DNA from: Acanthopleura granulata
Taxonomy: Eukaryota > Mollusca > Polyplacophora > Chitonida > Chitonidae
Direction of reading: 5' to 3'
NCBI GenBank assembly: GCA_016165875.1
Contig: JABBOT010000005.1
Span: forward strand, 21,784,520-21,848,519
Length of the DNA: 64,000 nucleotides
The number at the start of each line of letters is the position of its first letter. Positions within the stretch are counted from its first letter, which is position 1. The notes under the pieces were generated by a model. The model saw only the letters and a program-made list of their open reading frames with translations. It was not told the DNA's origin and ran no database searches. Below are positions 1-12,668 of the stretch, piece by piece. The translations under genes were made by a program, and so were the position numbers.

Positions 1-355
1 ACAACACAGTAATTCAAGACAGTGAGAGTAATAAATGTGATGACAACACAGTAATTGTAGACAGTGACAGCAATAAATGTAATGAAAACACAGTAATTCT
101 AGACCAGTGACACCTAATACATGGCATTTAACTGCAATTCTTTTTCCCAATTTCTGCTTAAGTCTGTTGCTAGGGGATGTGTTTGTTGCTTGTTAAACAC
201 TTACATGAACAGTTGGAATAACACCCGAACTGAGGTAATCTGATGTAAACTGACAAGAGGCTGGATTTCACCGGTAACGTGTGACCATATAGCAACTATC
301 ACACTGCCGTTGCTGTTCTGGCTTTACTCTCTGTGCTGTGGTCTTTTATATTATA
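1..355 (+). repeat. Dispersed repeat family A, copy 1 (cut by window start)
   Basis: Begins with three about 42-bp tandem units (ACAACACAGTAATT..GACAGTGA..AATGTGATG). It then carries GAGGTAATCTG..ACTGACAAGAGGCTGGATTT, CAACTATCACACTGCCGTTG and TTACTCTCTGTGCTGTGGTC, blocks shared with 32310, 45745 and 61735. Confidence 0.7.
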
Positions 356-540
356 TATCCACTCTTATATATTGGAAAGGTTGTCCATCACATATTATAT
401 GGATTATCCTCGCCACCTGAGAAACAGTCCACAGAGTTGCCCAGCGGCCACTTTCACGAAGCATACGGTAAGCCCGTTACTCACCTCACTTGCCCGGCAG
501 CTTATTTCAATCACGACATAAAACACTAATTCGTAGGGTG

Positions 541-3339
541 TAAAGTTAGAGCAGCCACGACAATGTGATAATCAGCAAGTGGTCACTCGTAACTGATGAA
601 GTACGGCCTCTGGTCAATCTACCACAGTCAGAGTATTATTCCAACTGTTCGAGTAAATTTTCCAGTAATTGCTCAAGTAAAAACAAGTAAAAAGACACAC
701 ATCCCCCTTCCAACCTCCCCAGCGTTTAAGCAGAATTACATGAAAAAACAGTTATGTTAATTGCAATTTCTTAGATTTCACTGGCAATAGAATTATTCAA
801 AATGCTTTGTCGTCGTCACATCTTATAAACAGTCACAAGAAAACAATGCGAAGAAACCCGGCTTTGGGGATGCCTAGTCCACCAGCAGCATCCCGGTTCC
901 GACAGGAACACGATATAAAACCACAGACAATACTGGCTCGAGTGAGACTCGAACTCATGACACTGTGTTTATAGTCCCACCGCTCTACTAAGCCAGATGG
1001 GAACGGCTCTCTTGTTAGAGATGGTCCACTTGCTCACTTGTTAATGTCAGTCCAATTGCTCACTTGATAGAGTCAGTCCTCTTGCTCACTTGTTAGGGTC
1101 AATCCACTTGCATACGGTGAATATTTTTTCACGTAGAAATTAAGACATTACTGAAAGGTGCATCTGTTATACTTTGGATTTAGTACAGATAATGTTGAAC
1201 ATCAACGCATCAAAATTCACAAACACATGCTTCAGAACATATTGATGTCACGCCGCGCGTGAATGCATGGCCTTTGGCGACTTCATTTTGACATGAGGTG
1301 TTCTCACAGGTGTTGATCTTACTTGTCAATTAAAATCATGAGCGCACGCTACAATGAAGTCTCGCGAATAAATAAACAACACACTATGACATATAAAGAA
1401 ATTATACGTAAACATAAGACATTGCGTGAAACAAGTGAGCAAAAGTTCATTTGCTGCAAACATGCTACACCCCTCTGCTTTGAGTGCAAAGTTGGTGGTT
1501 CCTAGAGGCTCGTGCATTTGTTGACGGCGGACAAGCTAATGTAGTGGCGGAAGTGTAGAAAGTTGTTTGATATGTTCTGCGTTTGCTCATTTTTTGTTTC
1601 AGTGTAATAAACACGTAAAGGTTTAAAGTGGGCATAATGAAATAGAAATAATGTTTCTTTATCTAGTTATTGTTGTCCATTTTACCACGGTAAATGTTGA
1701 AGAATTAAGAAATGACAATAATTCTTTATCTAGTCAGTGTTGTTTATTTTGAGACGGTAAATGTGGAAGAGTTGAAATGTTACAACGTGGCGCCGCAAGC
1801 GTCCGAGTTTCAAAATTGAGATAGTGAATACATAGTTACAGGGTTTTTTTCAGTTTATGCCACGCTGTACAGCTTCTCCTTCCGCGAAATCCGATGTAGT
1901 GACGCACTAGCATGTGTCTGTCTGAACTGTGGACGCATTGTATTTGCAGGCTTATTTTATAAATGGAAAGTACGAGAGCGGATATATGGCGTGAGTGAAT
2001 CGCACATAGCAGACTACTTGACGGCTGACGTACAGCTGTAACAGTTATACACTTTCACATTCATTCAGATATCACATGAGTGTAGAATGGTACGACAGAG
2101 CTTCAGCGGATGTCACCTCATATTCAACAGCGGGGTATCGGTGTGTTCAGTGGTCACATATTTCCGCAATTCAAAGCATACTGTATTCTCATTGGCCGTT
2201 CAAACAGGCAGGTAAAACCCTCTGGGTTTCCTGCACCAGGAGTTGATTCACCAAATGTGCCAATTACGTGAGCGCGTTGTGTCCGCTCTCACACAAGCGG
2301 GTGACTCAGAGGCGAGGGTAGGGGATAGTGGGGGAGAGGGGCCGGGTTTGTGCATACCAACGAGTCCTCTCATTCATGAACTTACGGACTTATGGGTTTA
2401 CTCTTGGGACAAAACAAATGTTTTCATCGTCATACCCAGTGGGGAATACCGGTTATTCGCGTCAACTGCAACAACTTACATGTTGGTTGCATATGGTAAA
2501 CTTTGAGATAACACAAGTAAATATGCATTTTTGTTCAATGAAGGGCTTGCCGCAGTTCTTTAGCCTACTGATTGGTCAAAACTTGATATTAGGTAGTAGG
2601 AAGTAATTCCCTTGAAGAAGTGGCCAACTTCCACATTCCGCCTTCCCTATTATTCTTTTACGGAATAATTGCTGTAAAACCACTTCTGAGTCATTGCAGC
2701 ATACATGTTCTGTCCAGTCTTCATAAGATATTTCTCCAAACTGCGTGCACCAAAAACCGCATATATTTTGCTCTTCTCACCACCCTCTGCTCACAGTCCA
2801 CAATTAATTTCCCCATTTACCTGCATCTTAACGTTTGACCTCATAGCGCTAAATCAGCGAGTTCATGTTAAAGTGTTACGAATGATTCGATTCGGAAGCG
2901 AATACCAGATCTACCCTTTATGAGGTAGGTATTCTATCCATTACATCACTGGAGCTCTGCGGCTGGACGAAGAAGTATATAAATTAAACCCACTATAACC
3001 ACATACACAGAATAATGGTCCAGCAATTCGAAACATTGAGGGGAGGGCCGGTAAGCCTGGTAGAGTATTGTTTTACACGTATATTTACCTAAAAGTTATA
3101 ATATTCACAAAACAGTGTCAGGGACAATTACTCATCAGTTTTGCAGGTATAGATTTCTTCGATTGTTGGGAAGAGCTAGAAGCCACTCTCTATGCATTTT
3201 CAAGATTTGATGTGGCAATTCACTGTCAATATGTAATCATGCAGTATCAATGTGTGTGTACCCTGACAATTAACAATCTTTTTACGATAGATCAATAAGC
3301 ACACAATATGTAAGAGGTAACAGTTAACATGATTGATTA
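541..3339. other. Intergenic, nothing coding seen
   Basis: Apart from the tRNA-like fragment near 940-1008, no splice-flanked coding segment or known family is recognised. Short open frames (up to 92 codons) look random. Confidence 0.6.
940..1008 (-). repeat. tRNA-like SINE head
   Basis: On the minus strand, A box TGGCTTAGTAG and B box GAGTTCGAGTCTC are correctly spaced, but the anticodon stem does not pair and the D loop is short. So this is a tRNA-derived repeat, not a tRNA gene. Confidence 0.45.
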
Positions 3340-4140
3340 AGTATATTTGTATCAACAAAAGTCAAACAGTGGCTTTAACATGTGCACTGTTTCAGGGCCT
3401 CAAGTTCACACCCGCATTAAAAACAAGAAAAAAATGAACTTTAAAAAAATCTGGAAAAGCTTGGGTGTCTTCCATACAACTACATGTGTTCCTTCTTCAC
3501 ATCTTCTATGTACACAACCATACAGCTCTCAAATTTGCAGATTTTGTAAACTTTTTGCACAAACACCAGCGACATTACTAGATTCTGATTTATTACCTAT
3601 GATAATATCTAGAAAAGTCGTTTTTTCAGTGGTTTTCACATGTACACTGTATGTAAAAGGCCTAAAGTACACACCCTCATTAATAACCAGAAAAAAACAT
3701 GCCATTAGGTTGCATTTTAAAAAAATCTTGAAAACCTTGGGTGTCTTGCATACAACTACATACATTCGTTTTTACATGTTCTATATACACAACCATGCAA
3801 CAGTCAGTACCAGTCATATTAATAGATTCTGGAAACTCATGTGGTATATACGCATGTACATACTTTCTGAAAACTTGTGCACAAACAACAGTCACACTGG
3901 TAGAATCTGAAAGTACAAGAGCTGTCTACACAGACAATTAAGGGAACTGTCACACTTGTGCACTCTGGAAAACCTCTGCACAATTAACTGTCACAGTTGA
4001 AGATTCTGGCCAGCGCATGTACTATGTACACCACCGTCTCTGGCTCCTGTGATATCGCCTCATGAAGAAGGGTCTGGCTCCTGTGATATCGCCTCATGGA
4101 GGGGTTTCTGGCTCCTGTGATCTCTCATGGTGGGTAGTCT
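3340..4140 (+). repeat. Tandem duplication region (about 265-bp unit, then 36-bp triplication)
   Basis: The block GTGG-TTT-ACATGT-CACTGT...CTTGGGTGTC...ACAACTACAT occurs at about 3369 and 3631. A third partial unit (GTGCACTCTGGAAAACCTCT) starts near 3957. From 4037, TCTGGCTCCTGTGATATCGC is repeated three times. Long open frames here are by-products of the duplication. Confidence 0.75.
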
Positions 4141-5737
4141 CTGCTTGTCTAGTAAAAATAGAAAGCTAAATAATTACATATCACATTAAAATTTTCTCAC
4201 ACAAGTTACTTTAAAGTTATTGTGATTATGGCTAGTATTTTGAGGGTATTTACTAACACTCGCCTTTAAACATGAATGAATGACTGTTATAGTTTTACAG
4301 CACACTGCACTTTGGTCTGTTTATTCAAGGATTAGAGCTTCAGTACATTGTACAGGTCTAATTTAAGTGGGATCATGTCCACAAATCCTACAATCAAGGC
4401 AATGTGCTGCCTTCTCATCAGCCAGCAATTTCTGTTGATCTATCCCGGAAGTATTGTGTACCTGTAGTTTTAATTTCGGATGCCAAAATAACGACATGCA
4501 TGATGCGCGAAATTTTTGGGTCGAGATTGAGGACATGGAGGAGTTTATTGTCAGATAAGGAGTGGCTCTGTAAAGAAGGATGATTTTAGAATCCCCCTTC
4601 AGACATATTCTGAATTCGAGTGCCAAATTACCTCAGCTGAAGTAAAATGAAAGCATATAGTAGCCTTTGAATACAGCACGATTTCAAATCAGACTACATG
4701 TCTCACACACATTCATTAAAGACGTAAATGCATTTAGCCTAATGCATTAAAACCATAAAATTTATGACTTCCCATGTTCAAGCATAAAAATACAAAATAC
4801 ATACAATTCTTTGACTTTAACACCTGATGTGCGCTGGCACTACCTTACCTCTGACCTATAGCTGCATGCCACAGTTTCCCTCTCTCAAGAGTGAGTGAGA
4901 TAAAATCTGTCAGTTGTATCTGTAAAATAACGAATAATCAATCCTCAGCCATGACAGAATAAAGGTTCAGGTGAACACAATATACGCCCAAGCAAATACT
5001 TTTGAAACGTATAGTACACCAGCAGCATTGTGATGAGTATAAACTGGTTTTTTTTTTTTGGTTTCTTTTCAAAAATATGTGTATGTGAGTTATAGTTCTC
5101 ATCCTGCAGATTCCATTTTTTTGTGTGTCAATTTGGCCTGCCCAGTTAGAAAGCCCAATCTAAACATTTCCGGCCTGTCATGTTATTAATGCAGCATCCC
5201 AATAGCATCTAAAATACGCATCGCTGAACGAATGAATGAATGAAATTGTCGGCATTTTCTGTTTTTTGCTTTTAATTGTAAAAATGTAAAATCAAATGCA
5301 TTCTTGTATTAATGTGGACGTAGATATTTCAGGTGATGGAGGACTTACCCTGATGACAAATCTGGGTGGTACTGCAAGTGAGAGTTTGGCCACGAACTAC
5401 CCTGGCTCCTGTATAAATGTATGTAGCACACTTTTGGTCAGGTCCTTGCCTGGGAGAATCTGCTGACACATAATACCTTTGTAAACATATATGTGCAATG
5501 CTATGACTTCACAAGTGAAAGGAGACAACATAAATTACGTCAAAATAAAAGACAGAATCTTCAAACCACAATTCAAGGATATTGTATTTTGGTTCGTTTT
5601 GGGTTTTTACATGGGTCATATCCACATTTATTTTTGTCATATCATAATAGTGTCACCCGACAGCACGCCGGTCTATTTGCTGGAATCTACCATTTATAAG
5701 TCACCCAGAACATTAATAATCTGTAATTCTTAGCTGA

Positions 5738-5945
5738 CCCTAATTCTTCTAATTTTGAGATCCGATAATAATACTCCTGAAAGTAAAATATTACATTTCT
5801 CACAGTAAAGATGTGAATATGTTGTTCATTAGATGTACTAACCATGTGAGAAAAAAAAAGAAACTGTGTGTTCCTGTTACAATTACATATATATCAGCTA
5901 AAAAAAGGGCAGACCAGATGTCCCCGAAAATTAAAACAATTAGGG
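5738..5945 (+). mobile_element. MITE family with CCCTAATTCTTCTAATTTT ends, copy 1
   Basis: Left end CCCTAATTCTTCTAATTTTG; the right end ends ..TTAAAACAATTAGGG. Internal GAAACTGTGTGTTCC is shared with copy 2. 208 bp. Confidence 0.7.
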
Positions 5946-6254
5946 TATTCTTGCATGTGAGCTTTACCATAAACATATTTCTACAAAGCCAGAAAAGTTC
6001 AAATGTGAATGTTATTTCCTTTATTAACTCGTCACGAAACGGAAATGATTGAGGTCAAAAGACTAAATATAGTTTACATATGAATTCAAAAGTATTTCAG
6101 TTGTTTCGATCAGTACTAGTACTCGGGAATGGGCGTGAGTTCTGGCGGTAACTAGATGAATCTCACAACAAAGATCAGATTACAACATAACATCTCATTG
6201 GTATGCTAGGCCTTAGATTCATAATTATATTTATTTCATGGCTGTTTAAGGCAT

Positions 6255-6480
6255 TCTTCAAAATTTTTGACTCACTCAATGGCAGTAACATTTATGACTG
6301 GAGGAAAACGGATTGACCGGGGAAAAACAAAAACAAAAAAGGACCTTTGGCAAAATTCCAACATGCCTGTGACGCACAGATATGCACAGCATATGGGTGG
6401 AAAACGGGTGGCTTCATCGAACATTTTATCATGTAAACAACCACATAAGCTCGCCGACCATTTTGCAGTCATCTAGGTAC
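6255..6480 (-). mobile_element. Decayed SINE-like fragment, intergenic
   Basis: GCATTCTTCAAAATTTTTGACT then GGAGGAAAACGGATTGACCG resembles the reverse SINE body at 25030. Identity is low. Confidence 0.35.
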
Positions 6481-7374
6481 CATGGACAGTGAGAGCAGTA
6501 GAATCTACAAATTCCCTGTCCAAGGCCGGGTTTAAACCTGTTTCCTGAGTGTCACTTTAGGCCAATAAAGGCCCAATATCTATCGTATTCACTATCTTCC
6601 TAATCGGACTTGCCTTTCCCAGCTCTTTCACTTTTTTTTCTGCGGACATGTCGCCAGATAAGGAGCATCGTGTACAAACAGGGTGTTATCATCATCCTTT
6701 TCAAAGTGACTGGTATTGCTTTCAGTTTCAATCCTTATTTATTTTCACATCATGTTTTAAATCAGTAATGAGGTTAAAAAATGGGTATCAGTAATGTTCT
6801 CTTAACAGGGTAGGTTTAAAAACTGCACAACGAACAGCCAGATATTTTTGCCATGGACACTTGAGAGTTTCTGAAAAACAAAGCTTATAATACATGGCTG
6901 GGTAAATCCTGCAGGTACATTTGACCTGTCAATAAATTTGAAAGGCTTCAATGATTATGTGACTTGGTAAAACAAAGGACCTTTTTCCCCAAGTTTCCCA
7001 CATATATGTGACGTAAAGATATACACGCCAGATGTTGAAAAAAGTGGTCTTCGTCCACTCCAGGAACTCTTTATTCCTTTGTATTTTTTGTCACCAAAGC
7101 TTATTGAACAGTTTGAGGGGTAAAATTCTCTTGCTTAAATTCGACGTCCGAGATCGGGTTTGAACCTTCACCTCAAAGCCGTCAAACCGTCTCCTGTCAG
7201 CCAGGTGGGAAGACTCGTCTCGTCAATCAGGTGGAAAGTGTCGTCTCCTAAGTTGGGTCGGAAGGGTCGTCTGGTCATGGCAGATTGTTGTGCTAGAAGG
7301 CAAATCTTATGTTTATTATTTCGGTGGCGCGGCATTTATCATGCCAAATTTAAAGTAATTTAAATAATTCCAAC

Positions 7375-7460
7375 TATAACAACACCAACGACACAAGGAC
7401 AACAACAACGATAATAATAACTACAAAACAACAACAAAAACGACAACAATAACGACACAA
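7375..7460 (+). repeat. CAA/ACA-rich simple sequence
   Basis: Imperfect (CAACAA)n with CGAC interruptions, just before the satellite array. Confidence 0.8.
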
Positions 7461-7489
7461 AAAGAGCAAAAACATATCTCGTCTGGGGG

Positions 7490-9180
7490 CATCTCTTCTG
7501 GAGGAATCTCGTCGTCTGGCACATCTCGTCTGAAACCAAGCTCAGATAAAGAAAGAATTATCCCCTCCCTTGCCCAGATATAAACATTCACTAAATAAAA
7601 TTAATAAACAAGAAGTATAATGCATTAATTTTAAGTTTATATTTATAAAGCAATCAAAATTTTTTAAAAATTAAAGAACTATTAAAACACCAATGAATTA
7701 TTATAGTAACGAAATAATTACCAAACTGTAAAAAACTATTTTAATAAGTAACTTTCAATTAACAAATAAAAAAATACTAATCATTTCTGGTCTAGGGTCA
7801 TCTTGTAAACTGGAAAGCATTTCGTCGTCTAGGAAAATCTCCTCTGGGCATTCGTCGTCCGGGGAGTATCCCGCCGTCTGGGGGTATCTCGTCGTCTGGG
7901 GCATTTGGAATTTGAAAGTAGGCTTAGAAAAGGAAAGAATTATCCCCTCTCCTGCACTGACATCAACATTCACCAGATAAAATTAATAAAACAAGAAGCA
8001 TAATGCATTAGTTTTAAGCTTAAGTTTTCAAAACTATCAAAAATGGCAATGAAGAATTTAAAAATTCCGAGCAAACAAATTACGTGTCGAAGTAACTCCA
8101 TGATTCTCAAAGTAAATAACTATTAAAATACCAATCAACTGTTACAGTACAGAAATAGATTACAAAACTATATAAAACTATTTTATTAAGTATCTATCAA
8201 TTAACAAATAATAATGATAAATCATACAAATTATTCCTCGCCTTAGGTCATCTCGTCATCTGGGGTCATCTTGTCTGGGAAGAATTCCATCGTCTAGGAG
8301 AACCTCGTCTGGGCATGTCGTTGTCTGGGGAGCATCTTGTTGTCTCGGGGCATCTAGTTCGGGTCATCTCGTGGTGTGGGGCATCTCATCCGAAGGTGGA
8401 CTTAGAAAGGAAAGGAAAGAATTATCCCCTCCCCTTCCCTGATATAAACATTCACTGAATAAAATTAATAAAACAAGAAGTATAATGTATTAATTTTACG
8501 TTTATTTTTGTACAGCAATCAAAAACGGAAATGAAGAATTTAAAAAAAACAATTACCTATGAACATACCAATTAACTATTACAGTAACGAAATAGTTACC
8601 AAACTGTATAAAACTATTCTAATAAGTTACTTTCAATTAACAAATAATATACTACTAATGATACTAATTATTCTTCGTCTGGGTTCTTGTCATCTGGGGT
8701 CATCTCGTCGTCTAGGAAGCATCTCGTCGTCTGGGGAGCATCGTGTCGCCTGGGGCATTTCGTCTGAAAGTAGGCATAGGAAAGCAAAGAATTATCCCCT
8801 CTCCTTCCCTAATATAAAAGATTCACGAAATACAATTAATAAAATGAGAAGCATAATGCATTAATTCTAGGCTTTAGGCTTAATTTTATTCTTTTTCTAT
8901 TATCACAAATGGAAATCAAGAATTTAAAAACTACCGAACAAACAAAATAAGTATCAAAGTAACTACATAATTCTCAAACTAAATAACTATTGAAATACCA
9001 ATTAGTGATTACAGTAACGAAATAAATTTCAAGCTATGGAAAAACTATTTTAATAAATATCAGCTTAAATATGATAATAATAATTATTCGTCGCCTGGGG
9101 TCACCTTGTCATCTGAGGAGCATCTCGTGTGGGAAGCATCTTGTCGTCTGGGCATCTCATCGTCTGGTGAGAATCTCGTA
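7490..9180 (+). repeat. Satellite-like array, about 370-480 bp unit, with nested CTCGTCGTCTGGGG motif
   Basis: Four units are marked by GAAAGAATTATCCCCTCC at about 7552, 7933, 8417 and 8788. Each has an AT-rich half and a GC-rich half made of variants of CATCTCGTCGTCTGGGG. No coding potential is seen. Confidence 0.85.
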
Positions 9181-9860
9181 AAAAAACAAAACGCGACTAA
9201 ATCAACGCGCCTAAAGAAACGCGACCAAAAAAAAAAAACGCGACCGAAACACAGATCGAAAAAAACGCGAATACATAAACCGACTGAACATAACTAAGTG
9301 GACATAAACAAGTGGATGCAGCTAAGTGAACGCAGCTAAATACAAGAATAACAACAAATACACTAAGCTAAGTGCACGTAACTAAATGGACACAACTACG
9401 TACAACAATAAAGAAACGCGGTCAAAAAACGCGAATAAAACAGACACGAGTAAAGAAACGCTCGTACATAAATTGGCATATGAATTGGCATAACTAAGTA
9501 CAACGACAACAATAAATAAACGCGACTAGGCATAAATAAATGGACATAACTAAGCCGGCATAACTAAGTGGATATATCCAAGTACAACAACAACAACAAT
9601 AAATAAACGCGACTACATAAACGTGACTACGTACACGCGACTAAATCAATAGTTATGCCCATTCGTGTGTATTTAGACCGAAATACACTACATCAACACC
9701 ACCAAACACAACAACAACAAACAACAACAACAAACATAACAACAATAGGCCTACTAACACTTATTCAACGAGACTAAATAAACCCGAAAGTCCTACATCA
9801 ACGCCAATAAATAAACACGAACTCGTGGACATAACTAAGTAGACACTGCTAAGTAAACAA
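9180..9860 (+). repeat. Cryptically simple tract (AACGCGACTAAA / ACATAACTAAGTGG motifs)
   Basis: Two interleaved imperfect motifs recur dozens of times: AACGCGACTAAA-type and GGACATAACTAAGTGG-type, plus CAACAA runs. No fixed period. Confidence 0.8.
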
Positions 9861-12454
9861 AAGTAAAAAGAACTAAACAAACTAACGAAAGGGAACCTAG
9901 AAATATCAAGTCAAACAACTGGCTTATCAACTATAAGACTAAATAACATAAAGAGAAATATCAAATAACTAACCATGCATTAACAACTTTACTATCTTTG
10001 TAACGAAATACCTTGAAAACTGAAATACCGTAAATACAGTACTACCTAAATCTACAACACAACACAAACATTCTAGTTTTCTTCCTTTGCCGCTACCCTG
10101 TTTTGTGAAATTTGTGCCCATTTCAAGGCCCATCTATATACAAAGTCTTGTATAGATTTGTTGCTCAACAAGTCGGAATGTGACAGGCGCACGTGGGAAT
10201 TGTGTTTTTATTTGGTCCGTGAAAGTGAGTTCATTGAAGGCCTGGACAGATACATCTGCATAGCCTATTAAAAGAGGGCGTGTAACTTGCTGCGAAAACA
10301 AGGGCCTGGCTTCCGAGCCTTGTACATGTAGCTTGGATGTCTAATAGCGCAAAAAGGCCCTATTGTGTACATGTATCCAGAGGAGGTGTCATAATGTAAT
10401 GAAATATAAATGTACAATGACAATGATTTGTATTGTTGCAACGTATATGGTGTATGCTGTAAGATATACAGACCTAATATACCAATATATTACCAATTGC
10501 TACATGATTGTATAGACGTCGTATAACATACCCCACCTCACCCCGCACCCCTTGTTCCCGTCGTCTCTAAAAGACTAATTACGATATTGGAGTAAAAACT
10601 CCGTAGCATCTGAATCTGTTGAGCAATGCCCATCTTCAGTACAAAGCATAAATCCTTTCGAACCATCAGTGTACATGTGTAAAGTATGTAGTTTTAAAAG
10701 TGTCAAAAACATGGTGAATGGCCTTTTGGAAAAGCTGTAAATCAAGTATTCATCAACCTATAATTTTTTAATACATAGAGTATATGTACTTCTTTTAGCT
10801 TATTGATTTCCAGCTTTCAAACTGTACTGACTTCCTATGATGTGACCTTCAAAGACGAGAAACACTCATTCATTATCATTTTTGATTGCAATTTATTTAC
10901 AGAAAAACTACATATCAGTATATATGTACTCTGTTGAATTCATAAAGGTATTTTAATGCGGATTTACTCTGAACATAGAGGAAAGTGGTGGAATGTGGTG
11001 TTGCACTAGCGGAGGAAAAACAAATTATAGTCATATAATGAAATTTGTTTAAGGACAATAGTCCATTATATTACATAATCCAGTAGGCCCCTGGATGTTT
11101 TGTAGCATGCCTCAGTCAAGACAATTAAGCTATATTTAGACGTGCACCTGAGTTCTCGTTAGTGGAATTTAATAGCCAATCAACTGTAGGCCTACATGTA
11201 CTTAGAGTTGCGGTATGCGGACTACTGACCATTGCATGGTTCTGTTACAAGTCGCAACTATGGTCCTAATCTAACTTTCCACTGAGTACTACATTTTCAC
11301 AAACTCGAATCAACAATGATGCTATATATCTATGTTCTAACTGGTAAAATTTCTACGGACTTGGTAGATGCAGCGTATTTGATTTATTTATTTGATTGTT
11401 TTACCCCTCACTCAAGTATATCTTTTTCAGATATAGGCCTATACGATTGGGGCAAATCGATTCTCACATGTTTCCCGTCACGGGAACTCATTTTTTCATT
11501 TATTTTTTTTTATCAGAAATTGCCACCAAAGGAGACATTATGACAAAAGGTAGTTGAATGTAATAATAATGAAAAATATTTCGCCGCCTACATCAGTTTT
11601 CCAAAATGTAATGAAAAAAGGGGTCAAGTTTCATTGGCCTACAGGTGAGAGGAAATCGGGCAGAGGCCGTGTGAGACTTGGTAATGTAGAATTGTAGAGT
11701 ACTGTGGCACGGCGCCTCCGACAAACGACGCAATGAGGTCAGCTTTATGATTTGAAGCAAGTTATTGACGAACTTTCCCAAATGTTACAAAGAGATACAC
11801 GACGCTCGCTAAGATAGATCTGTGGAGGAAGGGACGTCACTCTTGTAGGCATCATAGCAGAAGGTCAGGCAGCGTAGCCGTCAACATGTACAGCGAGGGT
11901 CGACTGGGCTAAGTCAGCCTACGTACTGATGGCTCATATAACCCAGAGTTGATAGCAGTTTAATTCATACGATTTTCTCTTAATTCGACATTGTGGGACA
12001 CCCTCGGCTTTGACACCCTCGGCTTAACTTTTATCGAGTGAGAAGGTAAGTTACCAGGAAGCAGGAACCATACGCCGAGACCAGTCGAATCCATGCAAAT
12101 CGGCTGATTCATTTTATTGTCACACCCTTTGGTACATTGTCTCCAGATTGTGATTACACGAGAACTCAAGTGTGTGCCATTCATCAACTGCCTCAGTACT
12201 CTGGCTTTCTCCCGACACCAGGGAGAGCCACTCCACAAAGCATACCCATGTAAACCTGGTATGACGACACAGCATTTTCATAGATAGGTAAACGCAGAGA
12301 GGCACGGCATGGTTTATAGAATGTACAATGAAGAATTTTATTAACGTAAGGAGAAATAAAGAAAAAAAAACAAAGTAAACATTACAAAAAATACGATTTT
12401 TTAAATTATTGCTACCGTCGTCTACCGTATTTGTGACAAATTTCTTTTTTTACA
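9861..12454. other. Intergenic, nothing recognised
   Basis: Unique-looking AT-rich sequence without supported genes or repeats. Confidence 0.55.
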
Positions 12455-12668
12455 CCCTAATTCTTCTAGTTTTTAGGACGATATTAGTTTTGCTAAAAGT
12501 AAAAATTTCTCTTTCTCTCTAAGTGTTTTCGGAGAAAGTAAAGATTTGGATATGGTGGTCATTAGATGGATAACCATGTGCGAAAAAAGAAACTGTGTGT
12601 TCCACCTATAATTACTGGATAAAAAGAGCAAATCAAAGCAAATGTCTCAAAAATTGGAAGAATTAAGG
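12455..12668 (+). mobile_element. Same MITE family, copy 2
   Basis: CCCTAATTCTTCTAGTTTTT at the left and AAAATTGGAAGAATTAAGG at the right form about 20-bp inverted repeats. Internal sequence matches copy 1. Confidence 0.75.

Larger units (their letters stand above)
4141..7374. other. Intergenic, nothing coding seen
   Basis: AT-rich sequence with one MITE (5738-5945) and a decayed SINE (6255-6480). An 87-codon minus-strand frame near 4363-4626 has no recognisable homology. Confidence 0.6.

Noticed and set aside
940..1008. tRNA gene
   Set aside because: A and B boxes are present but the anticodon stem does not pair; better explained as a tRNA-derived repeat.
3347..3910. 187-codon open frame
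   Set aside because: Lies within a tandem DNA duplication, has no recognisable domain, and overlapping frames on the other strand are also open.
4363..4626. Minus-strand 87-codon frame ending in a Cys/His-rich segment
   Set aside because: The Cys/His cluster hints at a zinc-binding end, but there are no neighbouring exons and no clear family match.
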